Shown here: positions 1-7,000 of the stretch, piece by piece | Numbering within the stretch: position 1 is the stretch's first letter | Layout of the letters: each line of letters starts with the position of its first letter | Source of the DNA: JBHIER01 sp046760705 [NCBI: bacterium] | GTDB taxonomy: Bacteria; JBHIER01; G020348925 | DNA length: 9,505 nt | Assembly (NCBI GenBank): GCA_046760705.1 | Contig: JBHIER010000093.1 | Coordinates: 1 to 9,505 of the forward strand | Reading direction: 5' to 3' | Position numbers and translations under genes: made by a program | Notes under the pieces: model-generated | The model's input: the letters and a program-made list of their open reading frames with translations, nothing else | The model's database searches: none | What the model was told of the DNA's origin: nothing

Positions 1-94
1 AGGGCCGCCGATCGGCCCCGGCATTGTCCGCCCCGATGTACGGGTTCCACTCGCAACTGAAGACGATTATGTCTGGTTCAAAACCGGTCCTCAC
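1..94 (-). CDS. mvhD: MvhD-like hydrogenase/Hdr iron-sulfur (delta) subunit, N-terminal part only
   Basis: Only the first 31 codons are in the window; the gene runs off the left edge. The peptide (FEPDIIVFSCEWNPYIGAD) matches the start of the MvhD family, the small [2Fe-2S] subunit that passes electrons to or from HdrA in hydrogenase-heterodisulfide reductase and formate- or NADH-linked variants. The start is the GTG at 94-92: an in-frame TGA lies six codons upstream, no other start codon lies between, and an AGAGGT Shine-Dalgarno-like stretch sits just before it. It follows HdrA after a 53-nt gap, the usual HdrA-MvhD order. In the MvhD proteins I recall, Cys follows the Trp in this motif (CNWC); here that position is Asn, so cluster ligation may differ. 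Family assignment is fairly sure; function within this complex is inferred from the neighbours. Confidence 0.75.
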   Translation of the reverse strand, partial: MRTGFEPDIIVFSCEWNPYIGADNAGADRRP

Positions 95-147
95 GACGTG
101 TAGACCTCTTCAGGTGCCCCAACCTCTCCAGAAAACAGGACTGCGTA

Positions 148-1805
148 TTATCCTGCCATTGCAGTCTCGAGTATAGCTCTAATCTGTAGGTCAGGAAGAT
201 GATCCACGCTGATCGCTCCACAGGGACAGACTGAGGCGCACACACCGCACCCGGTGCAGAGGAATTCATCCAGACGAGCCTGGGGGATGCCATCCTCGCC
301 GGTGATCAGTTCAATGGCCTGAAACTGGCAGGTTTCTGCGCACTGCCCGCATCCCCGGCAGATCTCCTGGTCTATGGAGGAGACAATCGGCTCTTTCTCC
401 ACTGTTCCGACCTCGATTGGGACGAGCGCCCGACAGGCAGCACCGTGCCCCTGATCGATGCACTCACCGATGATGGCCGGCCAGTGGGCGGCACCGGCCA
501 CAAAAACACCGCTCGGTACGTGTTCACCAGGTCTGAGCTTGGTCTGGGGTTCAACCAGAAAGCCCCACTCATCCACAGGGATCTTGAGCATCCTGGCCAT
601 CTCCGGGGCCCCCATCCGCGGGACAAGAGGTGTGGCCAGGACAATGAGGTCGTAGGCGATCTGGTGCTTCATCCCGGTTTTTGCATCTTCCACAGAAATG
701 ACCCCGTCCCCCACCTGGGGCAGGGTCGGAGGATCATATCGGATGAACCGAACCCCCAACTCCTGGGCCCGATCAAAATCCTGGATGTACTCTGTGAGCC
801 CCCGGAAGAGGACCGTGATGTTCTTGTCCGGAGCCCGCTCCTTCAGCACAACGGCGTTCATGATGGTCACCAGACAGCAGTGGCGAGAACAGTAGGGCCG
901 CTCGTCTATCCTGGCCCCCACGCACTGAATCATCACGATCTCTTTGGCCTTGAGGTCCCCTCTGCGCATCACGGCCTCAAAGGCCATCTGGGTGATCACT
1001 CTGGGGTCCTCACCGTAGCCATACATCCCCACCGGTTCAAACAGATCAGAGCCGGTGGCGACGACGATGACCCCGACGTGAAAAGTCTCCTCCCTTCCCT
1101 CCGTCTCGATGGTGATCTCGTAGTCGCCCACGTGTCCGGCCACCTTGGTCACTTGAGAGGCGAGAAAGGTTTCGATATGCGAGTCCTCCTCAACAGCTTT
1201 GATTCTCTGATCGAGAAATTCCCTGGAATCTGTGTACGTTGGGTACAACAGATACATATCCCTGATAAGTCCCCCCATTCTTTCTCCACCAGTTTAACGG
1301 CCACACCCTTTTGGGCCAGGCTCAGGGCGGCCGTCATCCCTGAGATCCCGGCTCCAATGACCAGGGCTGACGGTTGGACCCCGCTCCTTATCTTCTCTCG
1401 GGGCTGGGTGCAGCAGACCCTGGCCACACCCATCCTGATCAGATCGATGGCCTTTCGTGTCGCCGTCGCTTTATCGTAGGCATGCACCCGGCTGCAGTGT
1501 TCCCGAATGTTCACCATCTCGAAGAGATGCCCGTTCAGTCCGGCCTCCTGGCAACCCCTGCGGAACAGTGGCCCATGGGTTCTGGGAGTACAGCCAGCCA
1601 CGACGATGCGGTTCAGTCGTGACTCTGAAATGGCCCCCTTCATTTCGGCCAGTCCATCTCCGGAGCAGGGGTAGAGGCCACTGCTGACATATCGGACTTG
1701 GGAGAGCCTTTTCACCGATCGCACCATGCGGGCTACGTCTAAGACTTCGCCAATCTCATCGCCGCAGCGACAGATGAAGACTCCAACCCTGGTCTCCTCC
1801 TTCAC
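148..1805 (-). CDS. hdrA: HdrA, CoB-CoM heterodisulfide reductase-type iron-sulfur flavoprotein, interrupted by a one-base frameshift
   Basis: HdrA is the FAD- and FeS-carrying core of soluble Hdr complexes and the usual site of flavin-based electron bifurcation. The first frame (from the GTG at 1805, AAGGAG seven bases upstream) has the HdrA N-terminal cysteines (C12, C14, C47 and C72 in GCTPRTHGPLF) and the FAD motif GAGISG at residues 151-156, reaching VEKE. The match then jumps frame, near position 1280, to GGLIRDMYLLYPTYTDS, IVVATGSD, and CVGARIDERPYCSRHCC, and ends with two ferredoxin motifs, CRGCGQCAETC and CTGCGVCASVC. The start-to-stop span is 1658 nt, one short of a multiple of three. 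The jump falls at a run of six G (plus-strand C6, 1271-1276); a seventh would join the frames as EWGGL. Sequencing error is the simplest cause, real mutation the alternative. It lies 56 nt after the NuoG-like gene and 53 nt before mvhD. Confidence 0.9.
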
Positions 1806-1861
1806 AGCGCTCTCCTTGAAGACAGAAACAAAATAGCACGTTGAGCATCCTAATCATATTG

Positions 1862-2509
1862 TTAAAGGTTCTCCGCTGTCGGATAATAGCTCCCGCAGAT
1901 TTTGCAAGGTTCCTTGAGATACTCCTCACGGAACCGGTGCTTCGATCCCACAGGGTTCACCTCTTCCAGTTGAAACGTCCTGGCAGGGCAGATGGTAGTG
2001 CAGGTGCCGCAGCCGATGCAGGTCATAGAGACTTCCTTGAATGGGGGAATGACATCGCTCTCGGTCCCCCTGGCGGTAAACCCGATGGCACCCACTCCGA
2101 CGATCTCTTCGCAGGCCCGGACGCACAGGCCGCACAGAAAGCAATCTTCCTCTTCGGATCGAAACCTCGGTTTGCCAACCCCCATCTGCTTGGCCAATTC
2201 TTTTATCACAGGCACCTTGGGACATCTGGCCAGGAGCAGCTCGACGATCGTCCTTCTCATGGAGAGGATCTTCTCGGAATTGGTGACGACGGCCATTCCC
2301 TCCTCAGCCGGGGTTACGCACGAGGCCGCGGTCTTGGTTCTCCCGTCCTGGGTCACTTCCACGATGCAGAGGCGGCAGGCTCCTGTGGGGGCAAGGGCCT
2401 CATGGTAACAGAGGGTAGGGATGTGGATGCCCGCGCCTCGGGCGGCTTCCAATACGGTCGCCTCGGGTCTCACCGCGACTTTTCGTCCATCGATGGTCAA
2501 CGTGGTCAT
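1862..2509 (-). CDS. NuoG/HoxU-like [2Fe-2S]/2x[4Fe-4S] electron-transfer subunit (215 aa)
   Basis: A short iron-sulfur subunit that likely wires the NuoF flavoprotein to HdrA. The N-terminus is a plant-type ferredoxin domain with [2Fe-2S] ligands C34, C45, C48 and C64 (LCYHE..GACRLC..SCVTP). Two [4Fe-4S] motifs follow, CFLCGLCVRAC at 123-133 and CIGCGTCTTIC at 164-174, then an extra C202-x2-C205 near the end. The His-Cys3 cluster segment of NuoG and HoxU is not seen; its place is taken by LLLARCPKVPVIKELAKQ. No H-cluster or molybdopterin domain follows, so this is not the [FeFe]-hydrogenase or formate dehydrogenase that often carries this N-terminus. The ATG at 2509 is preferred over an upstream in-frame start at 2581, because the ferredoxin fold begins at MTTLTIDG and an AGGGAAAAGG ribosome site precedes it. 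The NuoF gene ends 10 nt upstream, implying co-translation. Confidence 0.88.
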   Translation of the reverse strand: MTTLTIDGRKVAVRPEATVLEAARGAGIHIPTLCYHEALAPTGACRLCIVEVTQDGRTKTAASCVTPAEEGMAVVTNSEKILSMRRTIVELLLARCPKVPVIKELAKQMGVGKPRFRSEEEDCFLCGLCVRACEEIVGVGAIGFTARGTESDVIPPFKEVSMTCIGCGTCTTICPARTFQLEEVNPVGSKHRFREEYLKEPCKICGSYYPTAENL

Positions 2510-2519
2510 ACCTTTTCCC

Positions 2520-4328
2520 TTATTCAATGTAGATGGCGTCTCCGGCGATGGCATCGAATTTACAGATCTCGTAGCAAGCACCGCATTTGATGCACTTACT
2601 CTTGTCCAGATTATGGGGCTGTGCCCGGGGGCCGGTGATGGCTCCGGTCGGACACTCTCGGACGCAGCGCTGGCATCCGGTGCACTTTTCAGGAATGATC
2701 CGATACACGATGAGGGCTGTGCACACCCTGGCCGGGCAGTGCTTGTGCCTGATGTGGGCCTCGTATTCGTCTCGAAAATAGCGCAGAGTGGTCAAGACCG
2801 GATTGGGAGCCGTCGTCCCTAAACCACACAGCGACGCCTCTTTCACGGTTGTGGCCAGCTCATATAACAGATCGATGTCATCCTCCCGGCCCTCCCCCTC
2901 GGTGATGACGGTCAGAGTCTCCCGCATTCTCCTTAAGCCTTCACGACAAGGGGTGCATTTGCCGCAGGATTCCTCCTCTAAGAAGGAGACAAAATATCGG
3001 GCCACATCGACCATACAGGTCTCCTCGTCCATGACGATCAGGCCACCGGATCCCATGATGGCTCCGGCCTCGGTCAGCTTTTCGTAATCGATGGGCAGAT
3101 CGATCAGCTCCTCGGGGATACAGCCCCCGGAAGGGCCGCCTGTCTGAACCGCCTTAAACCGCTTCCCGCCCGGGATCCCTCCGCCGATGTCGTAGATGAT
3201 CTTCTTCAGCGAAATCCCCATGGGCACCTCCACCAGACCGGTGTTGTTCACCTTGCCCACCAGGGAGAAGACCTTGGTCCCTTTGCTCTTCTCGGTGCCC
3301 ATCTGGGAGTACCACTTTCCGCCCCGAGCGATGATGGGGGGGACGTTGGCCCAGGTCTCAACATTATTGATGTTTGTCGGCTTACCCCACAATCCCCTCT
3401 GAGCAGGAAAGGGCGGTCTCGGCCGGGGTCTGCCCACCTGGCCCTCCACAGAGGCCATGAGAGCCGTCTCCTCTCCGCAGACAAAGGCCCCAGCCCCCCG
3501 AACCACCTTCACGGAGAAGGTGAAGCCTGTATCGAGGATGTTCTCCCCCAACAGACCGTACTGCTCAGCTCGCTCAATGGCGATATGGATCCTCTTCAAG
3601 GCCAGGGGGTATTCCTCCCGCACGTATATGAACCCCTGGCGGCATCCTATGGCCTTGGCCCCGATGGCCATACCCTCCAACACGGAATGGGGGTCGGCCT
3701 CGAGGATACTTCTGTCCATGAAAGCCCCCGGGTCGCCCTCGTCGGCGTTGCAGATGAGAAATTTCTCGTCACCTTCGGCAGCCCGGCACAGCTCCCACTT
3801 CAGGCCGGTGGGAAAACCTGCCCCACCCCGTCCTCTGAGCCCTGAGACCTTTATCTCCTCGATGATCTGCTCCGGGGTCATCGAGGTCAAGGCCTTAGCC
3901 AGGGCACCGTATCCGTCATTGGCAATGTATTCGTCGATCGCTTCAGGGTCGATCCGGCCGCGGTTGCGCAGAGCGATGAGCACCTGGTGCTTGAAGAACT
4001 CGATGTCGCTCATCCTTGGTATCGGCATCTCTTCCTCCGGCGGAGTGTACATCAGCCGTTTGACCGGCCTGCCCTTCAGAAGATGTTCCTCCACCAGGAA
4101 GGGGATGTCTTCTTCCTTCAGTTGCTGGTAGAAGATGCCATCCGGCTGAGCCACCATGATCGGCCCCCGCTCGCAAAAGCCGTTGCAGCCGGTGGTGACC
4201 ACCAGAATCTCATCCCCCAGACCCCGCTTGACAATCTCCCTCTCCAGAACCTCTTTAATTCGAAAGGCCCGGTTCGAGACACAGCCGGTCCCAGCGCAGA
4301 CCAACAGATGAGCACGATAAGGTTTCAC
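2520..4328 (-). CDS. nuoF: NuoF/HndC-type NAD(P)H-binding FMN iron-sulfur flavoprotein (602 aa)
   Basis: This is the NAD(P)H-oxidising or -reducing flavoprotein of the complex. Domains in order: an N-terminal thioredoxin-fold [2Fe-2S] domain with C11, C16, C48 and C52; the FMN/NADH domain with GLRGRGGAGFPTGLKW, CNADEGDPGAFMDR and the GEETALMASVEGQ..RPRPRPPFP and NNVETWANVP segments; an SLBB segment; the [4Fe-4S] site SCGKCTPCREG (C455, C458, C461) with C501; and a C-terminal two-cluster ferredoxin (C549-C559 and C579-C589). This layout, with both extra ends, matches HndC and HydB-type subunits of NAD(P)-linked [FeFe]-hydrogenases rather than respiratory NuoF, which lacks them. The start is a GTG at 4328; AGAAGG is very close and GAGGAGG further upstream. 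No hydrogenase catalytic subunit follows; HdrA does. NAD versus NADP preference cannot be told from the sequence by eye. Confidence 0.95.
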   Translation of the reverse strand: MKPYRAHLLVCAGTGCVSNRAFRIKEVLEREIVKRGLGDEILVVTTGCNGFCERGPIMVAQPDGIFYQQLKEEDIPFLVEEHLLKGRPVKRLMYTPPEEEMPIPRMSDIEFFKHQVLIALRNRGRIDPEAIDEYIANDGYGALAKALTSMTPEQIIEEIKVSGLRGRGGAGFPTGLKWELCRAAEGDEKFLICNADEGDPGAFMDRSILEADPHSVLEGMAIGAKAIGCRQGFIYVREEYPLALKRIHIAIERAEQYGLLGENILDTGFTFSVKVVRGAGAFVCGEETALMASVEGQVGRPRPRPPFPAQRGLWGKPTNINNVETWANVPPIIARGGKWYSQMGTEKSKGTKVFSLVGKVNNTGLVEVPMGISLKKIIYDIGGGIPGGKRFKAVQTGGPSGGCIPEELIDLPIDYEKLTEAGAIMGSGGLIVMDEETCMVDVARYFVSFLEEESCGKCTPCREGLRRMRETLTVITEGEGREDDIDLLYELATTVKEASLCGLGTTAPNPVLTTLRYFRDEYEAHIRHKHCPARVCTALIVYRIIPEKCTGCQRCVRECPTGAITGPRAQPHNLDKSKCIKCGACYEICKFDAIAGDAIYIE

Positions 4329-4349
4329 CTTCTGGTTGCCCTCCTCAGG

Positions 4350-4457
4350 GAACTACGCCCACAAGGGGCTCCACTACGATTATAGGGATATGTAGAACTA
4401 CGCCCACAAGGGGCTACACTACGTTGACATAGATGTGTAGTGTAGGGCTTTATGCCC
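4350..4457. repeat. Two 29-nt near-identical direct repeats plus small hairpins upstream of the NuoF gene
   Basis: Positions 4350-4378 and 4395-4423 differ at one base (4371, C against A) and are 45 nt apart. Each unit contains GCCCACAAGGGGC, able to form a short GCCC/GGGC stem. The end of the second copy (CTACACTAC, 4414-4422) pairs perfectly with GTAGTGTAG at 4437-4445, and GGGCTTTATGCCC at 4445-4457 forms another small hairpin. In the minus-strand transcript these would fold between the NuoE-fusion and NuoF genes. They resemble dispersed palindromic intergenic repeats; a role in mRNA processing or attenuation is only a guess. Confidence 0.75.
4379..4407 (-). promoter_or_regulatory. Possible internal promoter for the NuoF gene
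   Basis: On the minus strand a perfect TATAAT occurs at 4384-4379, between the two direct repeats, about 50 nt before the NuoF start. No good -35 box lies 17 nt upstream (GTGGGC); TTGTGG is the nearest resemblance, at a 19-nt spacing. It could raise expression of the downstream half of the operon. The weak -35 makes this a low-confidence call. Confidence 0.25.
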
Positions 4458-4544
4458 GTAAAAATATGATGAATGTTGAAATTTGAAGTGTGTGAACTAA
4501 GTAAATAAACTGTTTGCGTTTTATTCATGTCAAACCTTTATTGA

Positions 4545-5438
4545 TTATTCGTATTGCCTGAGGATCTTCGGAATTTTATCTTGAGTCAACTTCCCATGGA
4601 AATTGTCGTCGATCACAACCACCGGGGCTAAACCACAACAGCCGACACAGCGGACTGACTCCATGGAGAACCTTGCATCGTAGGTTGTCTCACCGGCCTT
4701 GATGTCCAGTTCCCGCTCCAGCCGCTCCATGATTCTCACCCCCCCTCTCACGTGGCAGGCAGTGCCCAGACAGACGTTGATCAGGTGCCTCCCCCTCGGC
4801 TTCAGACTGAAGGCTTTATAAAAGGTAGCGATCCCATAGACCCGGGTCAGGGGAACGTTCAATCTGTTTGCGACAAATCGTAACACGGACTGGGGCAGAT
4901 AGTTCATCTTTCGCTGAATATCCTGCAAAATGGCAATCAGCCCCGATTCGGTGTAATCATACTTCTGCAGAATATCGTCGATCACATCCAGGCGGCGCAG
5001 CTCCGCCATGGCCTGCTCCCGTCTGGCCTGGAGGGTCCGTTCCGCTTCAAGCTCCTCTTTTCTCCCTTCGAGAGCCTTGGCCACAATGGCCAGCAGGTCA
5101 TCCGGGGTGAAAGGCTTCTCCACATAATCGAAGGCCCCCAGCTTCATGGCCTCCACGGCAGTTTGAACCGAGGCATGGCCGGTAATCATAATGGGGATGA
5201 TTTCGAGTCGGGTGTGGCGGATCTGTTTGAGGACTTCTATGCCGCTCAACCCGGGCATTTTAAGATCGAGAAGGGCCAGATCGAAGGGTCGCTCCCGGAT
5301 TTTAGAGAGGCCGACCTCACCGTTCTCGGCCGTCTCCACAGTGTAGCCCTCCGACTCCAGAATGCGTCGGCACCCCTCCCGCATCCCCCTTTCGTCATCG
5401 ATTATCAAGATACGAACCTTGCCCAATTCCGACCTCAC
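4545..5438 (-). CDS. Response-regulator receiver (REC) domain fused to a NuoE/HndA-type [2Fe-2S] subunit (297 aa)
   Basis: One uninterrupted frame encodes two domains not normally joined. Residues 1 to about 122 are a CheY/NtrC-like receiver with every phosphorylation residue in place: acidic pair D14-D15, phosphoacceptor D58 (ALLDLKMPG), T86 (MITGHAS) and K108 (DYVEKPF). A charged, probably coiled-coil linker covers about 123-150. Residues about 153-297 are a full NuoE thioredoxin-fold domain (YLPQSVLRFVANRLNVPLTR, YGIATFYKAFS) with [2Fe-2S] ligands C223, C228 (CLGTACHVRGG) and C264, C268 (RCVGCCG). NuoE passes electrons with NuoF, encoded next, so this should be the complex's NuoE subunit carrying a built-in phosphorylation switch. 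No DNA-binding or AAA+ output domain is present. The start is a GTG at 5438 with weak ribosome-site similarity; receiver homology begins within ten residues of it. Confidence 0.95.
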   Translation of the reverse strand: MRSELGKVRILIIDDERGMREGCRRILESEGYTVETAENGEVGLSKIRERPFDLALLDLKMPGLSGIEVLKQIRHTRLEIIPIMITGHASVQTAVEAMKLGAFDYVEKPFTPDDLLAIVAKALEGRKEELEAERTLQARREQAMAELRRLDVIDDILQKYDYTESGLIAILQDIQRKMNYLPQSVLRFVANRLNVPLTRVYGIATFYKAFSLKPRGRHLINVCLGTACHVRGGVRIMERLERELDIKAGETTYDARFSMESVRCVGCCGLAPVVVIDDNFHGKLTQDKIPKILRQYE

Positions 5439-5512
5439 TTCTCAAAAATTGGGGGTGATTGGCTCCTTGGTTGTCTCCACATTTACAAAATGGGCAAGAT
5501 GTCAGATTTTGA

Positions 5513-5896
5513 TCAGTACGTCCGCTCACTTCCCACAGCCAGTGCGTATTCAGCCACGATCCGACCCCCGAGGACGTGATCGACGAAGATTTTGCGAATC
5601 TTCTCCTCGGTCAGGTCGACATATTTAACCGGCGGAGTTCCGCTCAATTGGACCGTGACCATGGGCTCGCGGCTGCACAGGCCGGCACACCCGGAGGTGG
5701 TCAGGATGACGTCCTTGACGTTCCCCTCTTCGATCTCCCTGAGGAGCGTATCCATGATCTTTCTGGCTCCGGCGGCAATGCCACACGTCCCCATGTGAAC
5801 AATGATCTTGGCCCTCCCCTCCGCCTCTCGCAGCAGGATGGTGGCCCGTGTCCGCTCTCGGATCTTCTTCAAGTCTTCCAATTTGAGTTTCGGCAT
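5513..5896 (-). CDS. hndB: HndB-like thioredoxin-fold (2Fe-2S) ferredoxin protein (127 aa)
   Basis: The protein resembles HndB, the small subunit found with HndA (NuoE-like), HndC (NuoF-like) and HndD in NADP-reducing hydrogenase operons. After a basic helical N-terminus (LKLEDLKKIRERTRA) it has HMGTCGIAAGARKIMDTL, then TTSGCAGLCSREPMVTVQL. Only three cysteines fit cluster positions (C38, C70, C74); the second cysteine of the usual C-x4-C pair is replaced within CGIAAG, which is how I remember HndB itself. Whether it holds a normal [2Fe-2S] cluster is therefore open. The ATG at 5896 has a GAGAGG site upstream. It lies 34 nt after the HATPase gene and 74 nt before the REC-NuoE fusion, so it is part of the operon. 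Confidence 0.88.
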   Translation of the reverse strand: MPKLKLEDLKKIRERTRATILLREAEGRAKIIVHMGTCGIAAGARKIMDTLLREIEEGNVKDVILTTSGCAGLCSREPMVTVQLSGTPPVKYVDLTEEKIRKIFVDHVLGGRIVAEYALAVGSERTY

Positions 5897-5930
5897 ATTC
5901 TCGCCTCTCTACGATCTGGGCGTATGCTTG

Positions 5931-6528
5931 TCAATAGAAGGGCGTTCCCAGTTCCTCAAAGCCCTCCTGCAAATAGGTCCGAACCCTTTTTACCACCTCG
6001 GGGTGGTTGACCGGTATGCCGTCCAGTTGAGCCTTGAGCTCAACCGTATCCAGGGAGAAGTCCTTATCTCCCTTTTTATGGGTATATGAAAAATCGACCT
6101 GCGGGTTTCCGACGATCAGAGTGATGAGGGTGGTGATCATATTCCCCAGAGGCTTCCGGTCTATATTGGTGTAGCGGAAATCGGCCTGCACCGTCGTCCC
6201 TTTCCCGACGTCCGATTGGACCGCAATGCTGCCCCCACTCCGCAAAAAGGGGCAGTCCCAGCCCCACTCGACTTGTCTTCTTGGTGGTTATGAAAGGGTC
6301 GAACGCCTTCTCCAGCGTCTCCCCCTCCATTCCACGGCCGTTGTCCTTGATCACGATTCTCAGCAGATCCCTCTTCCGGTCCTCTTCGATCCGGATCTCG
6401 ATCCTCTTCGCCTCCGCCCGAATGGAGTTCTCTACAATGTCCAGAATATGGAGTGAGAGGTCTTCCACACCGACCCTCTGCCTCCCTTCACTGAAGATAT
6501 TTTCTAATTCAGGAGGGGCATAACCCAT
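5931..6528 (-). pseudogene. GHKL/HATPase (histidine-kinase-like ATPase) protein without a phosphoacceptor domain, frameshifted
   Basis: The first frame has a Bergerat ATP-binding fold: N box HILDIVENS (N34 from the 6528 ATG), G1 box DNGRGM (62-67), then DPFITTKK and VGLGLPLFAE (88-97). Homology then continues in another frame as RSGGSIAVQSDVGKGTT and a C-terminal part (KPLGNMITTLITLIVGNPQVDF, IPVNHPEVV) typical of the small ATPases encoded beside HydABC-like operons. The break is at 6238-6250. Family members I recall have about four to five more residues there (AEAAR-like), consistent with loss of roughly 14 nt, perhaps between GCGGAG repeats. No DHp histidine domain is present, so it is not a complete sensor kinase. 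The ATG at 6528 has a strong GGGAGGAGGGG site; a GTG at 6468, where family homology begins, is the alternative start. Decay versus assembly error is unresolved. Confidence 0.8.
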
Positions 6529-6784
6529 TGTGCCCCTCCTCCCGGAGACGGAGCAGCGTTCGGTCTCTCTCCGTGAAGTCCAAGAAAATAACGTATTCTT
6601 GCCCCTCTTTCAAGGCTTTTTTTGAAATTGATGAGTATATGCGCCTTGACTCGATGGTCCAGATAGTGGTGCCCTCGGCGGGCCTTCTGGCCGCACTTCC
6701 GCAAGAACGGCCTGATGTGGCCGTCTTCTCCTCATAACCTACTTTTTCAATGAGGGTTTTGGAAAATACTGCTGAGACCGTCAA
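6509..6784 (-). CDS. Doubtful small ORF upstream of the HATPase gene (91 aa)
   Basis: I do not recognise this protein. It would start at a TTG at 6784 with GGAG about six bases upstream, and its last 20 nt overlap the HATPase ORF. The C-terminal half (RRIYSSISKKALKEGQEYVIFLDFTERDRT) looks protein-like, with alternating hydrophobic and charged residues, while the middle (SGRSCGSAARRPAEG) looks random. It could be the remnant of a longer gene with another frame break, or a chance ORF. The 183 bases between its start and the plus-strand HEPN region contain no gene I can see; I could not find a convincing minus-strand promoter there for the operon. Confidence 0.25.
   Translation of the reverse strand: MTVSAVFSKTLIEKVGYEEKTATSGRSCGSAARRPAEGTTIWTIESRRIYSSISKKALKEGQEYVIFLDFTERDRTLLRLREEGHNGLCPS
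6511..6540 (-). promoter_or_regulatory. Perfect 10-bp hairpin covering the ribosome site and start of the HATPase ORF
   Basis: AGGAGGGGCA at 6511-6520 is the exact reverse complement of TGCCCCTCCT at 6531-6540, with a 10-nt loop. In the minus-strand mRNA the upstream arm contains the GGAGG ribosome site and the ATG at 6528-6526 lies in the loop, so folding would hide the start. No T-run follows on either strand, so it is not a simple intrinsic terminator. Translational control is inferred. Confidence 0.55.
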
Positions 6785-6921
6785 AAAGTCTCCATTTTTG
6801 GGTCATTCACAGCGGAGCCCGTTCGACTCTGCTCCAGGTCCTGTGTCACTTCGCACCCGATGTAGACTCGGGATGAGAAATCTGTCACTCCTTTATGGAG
6901 TAAGGATCTTGTCGATTTTTG

Positions 6922-6950
6922 TTGACTTGACGTACGAAATGAAGAATAAT
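6922..6950 (+). promoter_or_regulatory. Sigma70-type promoter for the HEPN-like gene
   Basis: TTGACT at 6922-6927 (5 of 6 to TTGACA) and AATAAT at 6945-6950 (5 of 6 to TATAAT) are separated by 17 nt. Transcription would begin near 6957, about 44 nt before the ATG at 7001. No operator-like palindrome is evident around it. Confidence 0.6.
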
Positions 6951-7000
6951 GTAGTCAGACGAACATAGTGAGAGATTTGACCAAAGTGACATTGTGGAGA

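Noticed and set aside
1265-1285. Programmed -1 ribosomal frameshift in hdrA
   Set aside because: The G run does not form a proper X-XXY-YYZ slippery site in the reading phase, and HdrA is not known to use frameshifting; a lost base is simpler.
445-1479. Long plus-strand frame (344 codons)
   Set aside because: It lies entirely opposite hdrA, is rich in His, Pro and Gly with no recognisable domain, while the minus strand shows clear HdrA motifs.
1862-2509. [FeFe]-hydrogenase (HndD/HydA) catalytic subunit
   Set aside because: Only the N-terminal iron-sulfur part is present; the protein ends at 215 residues with none of the H-cluster cysteine motifs.
4325-4528. 67-codon minus-strand ORF before the NuoF gene
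   Set aside because: Its repeated peptide (APCGRSS) simply reflects the two 29-nt DNA repeats; it has no family resemblance and overlaps the NuoF start.
5395-5529. 44-codon minus-strand ORF with a CPFCKCGD zinc-knuckle-like motif
   Set aside because: It spans the gap between the HndB-like and REC-NuoE genes but half of it overlaps clear coding sequence in another frame; a single short motif is not enough.
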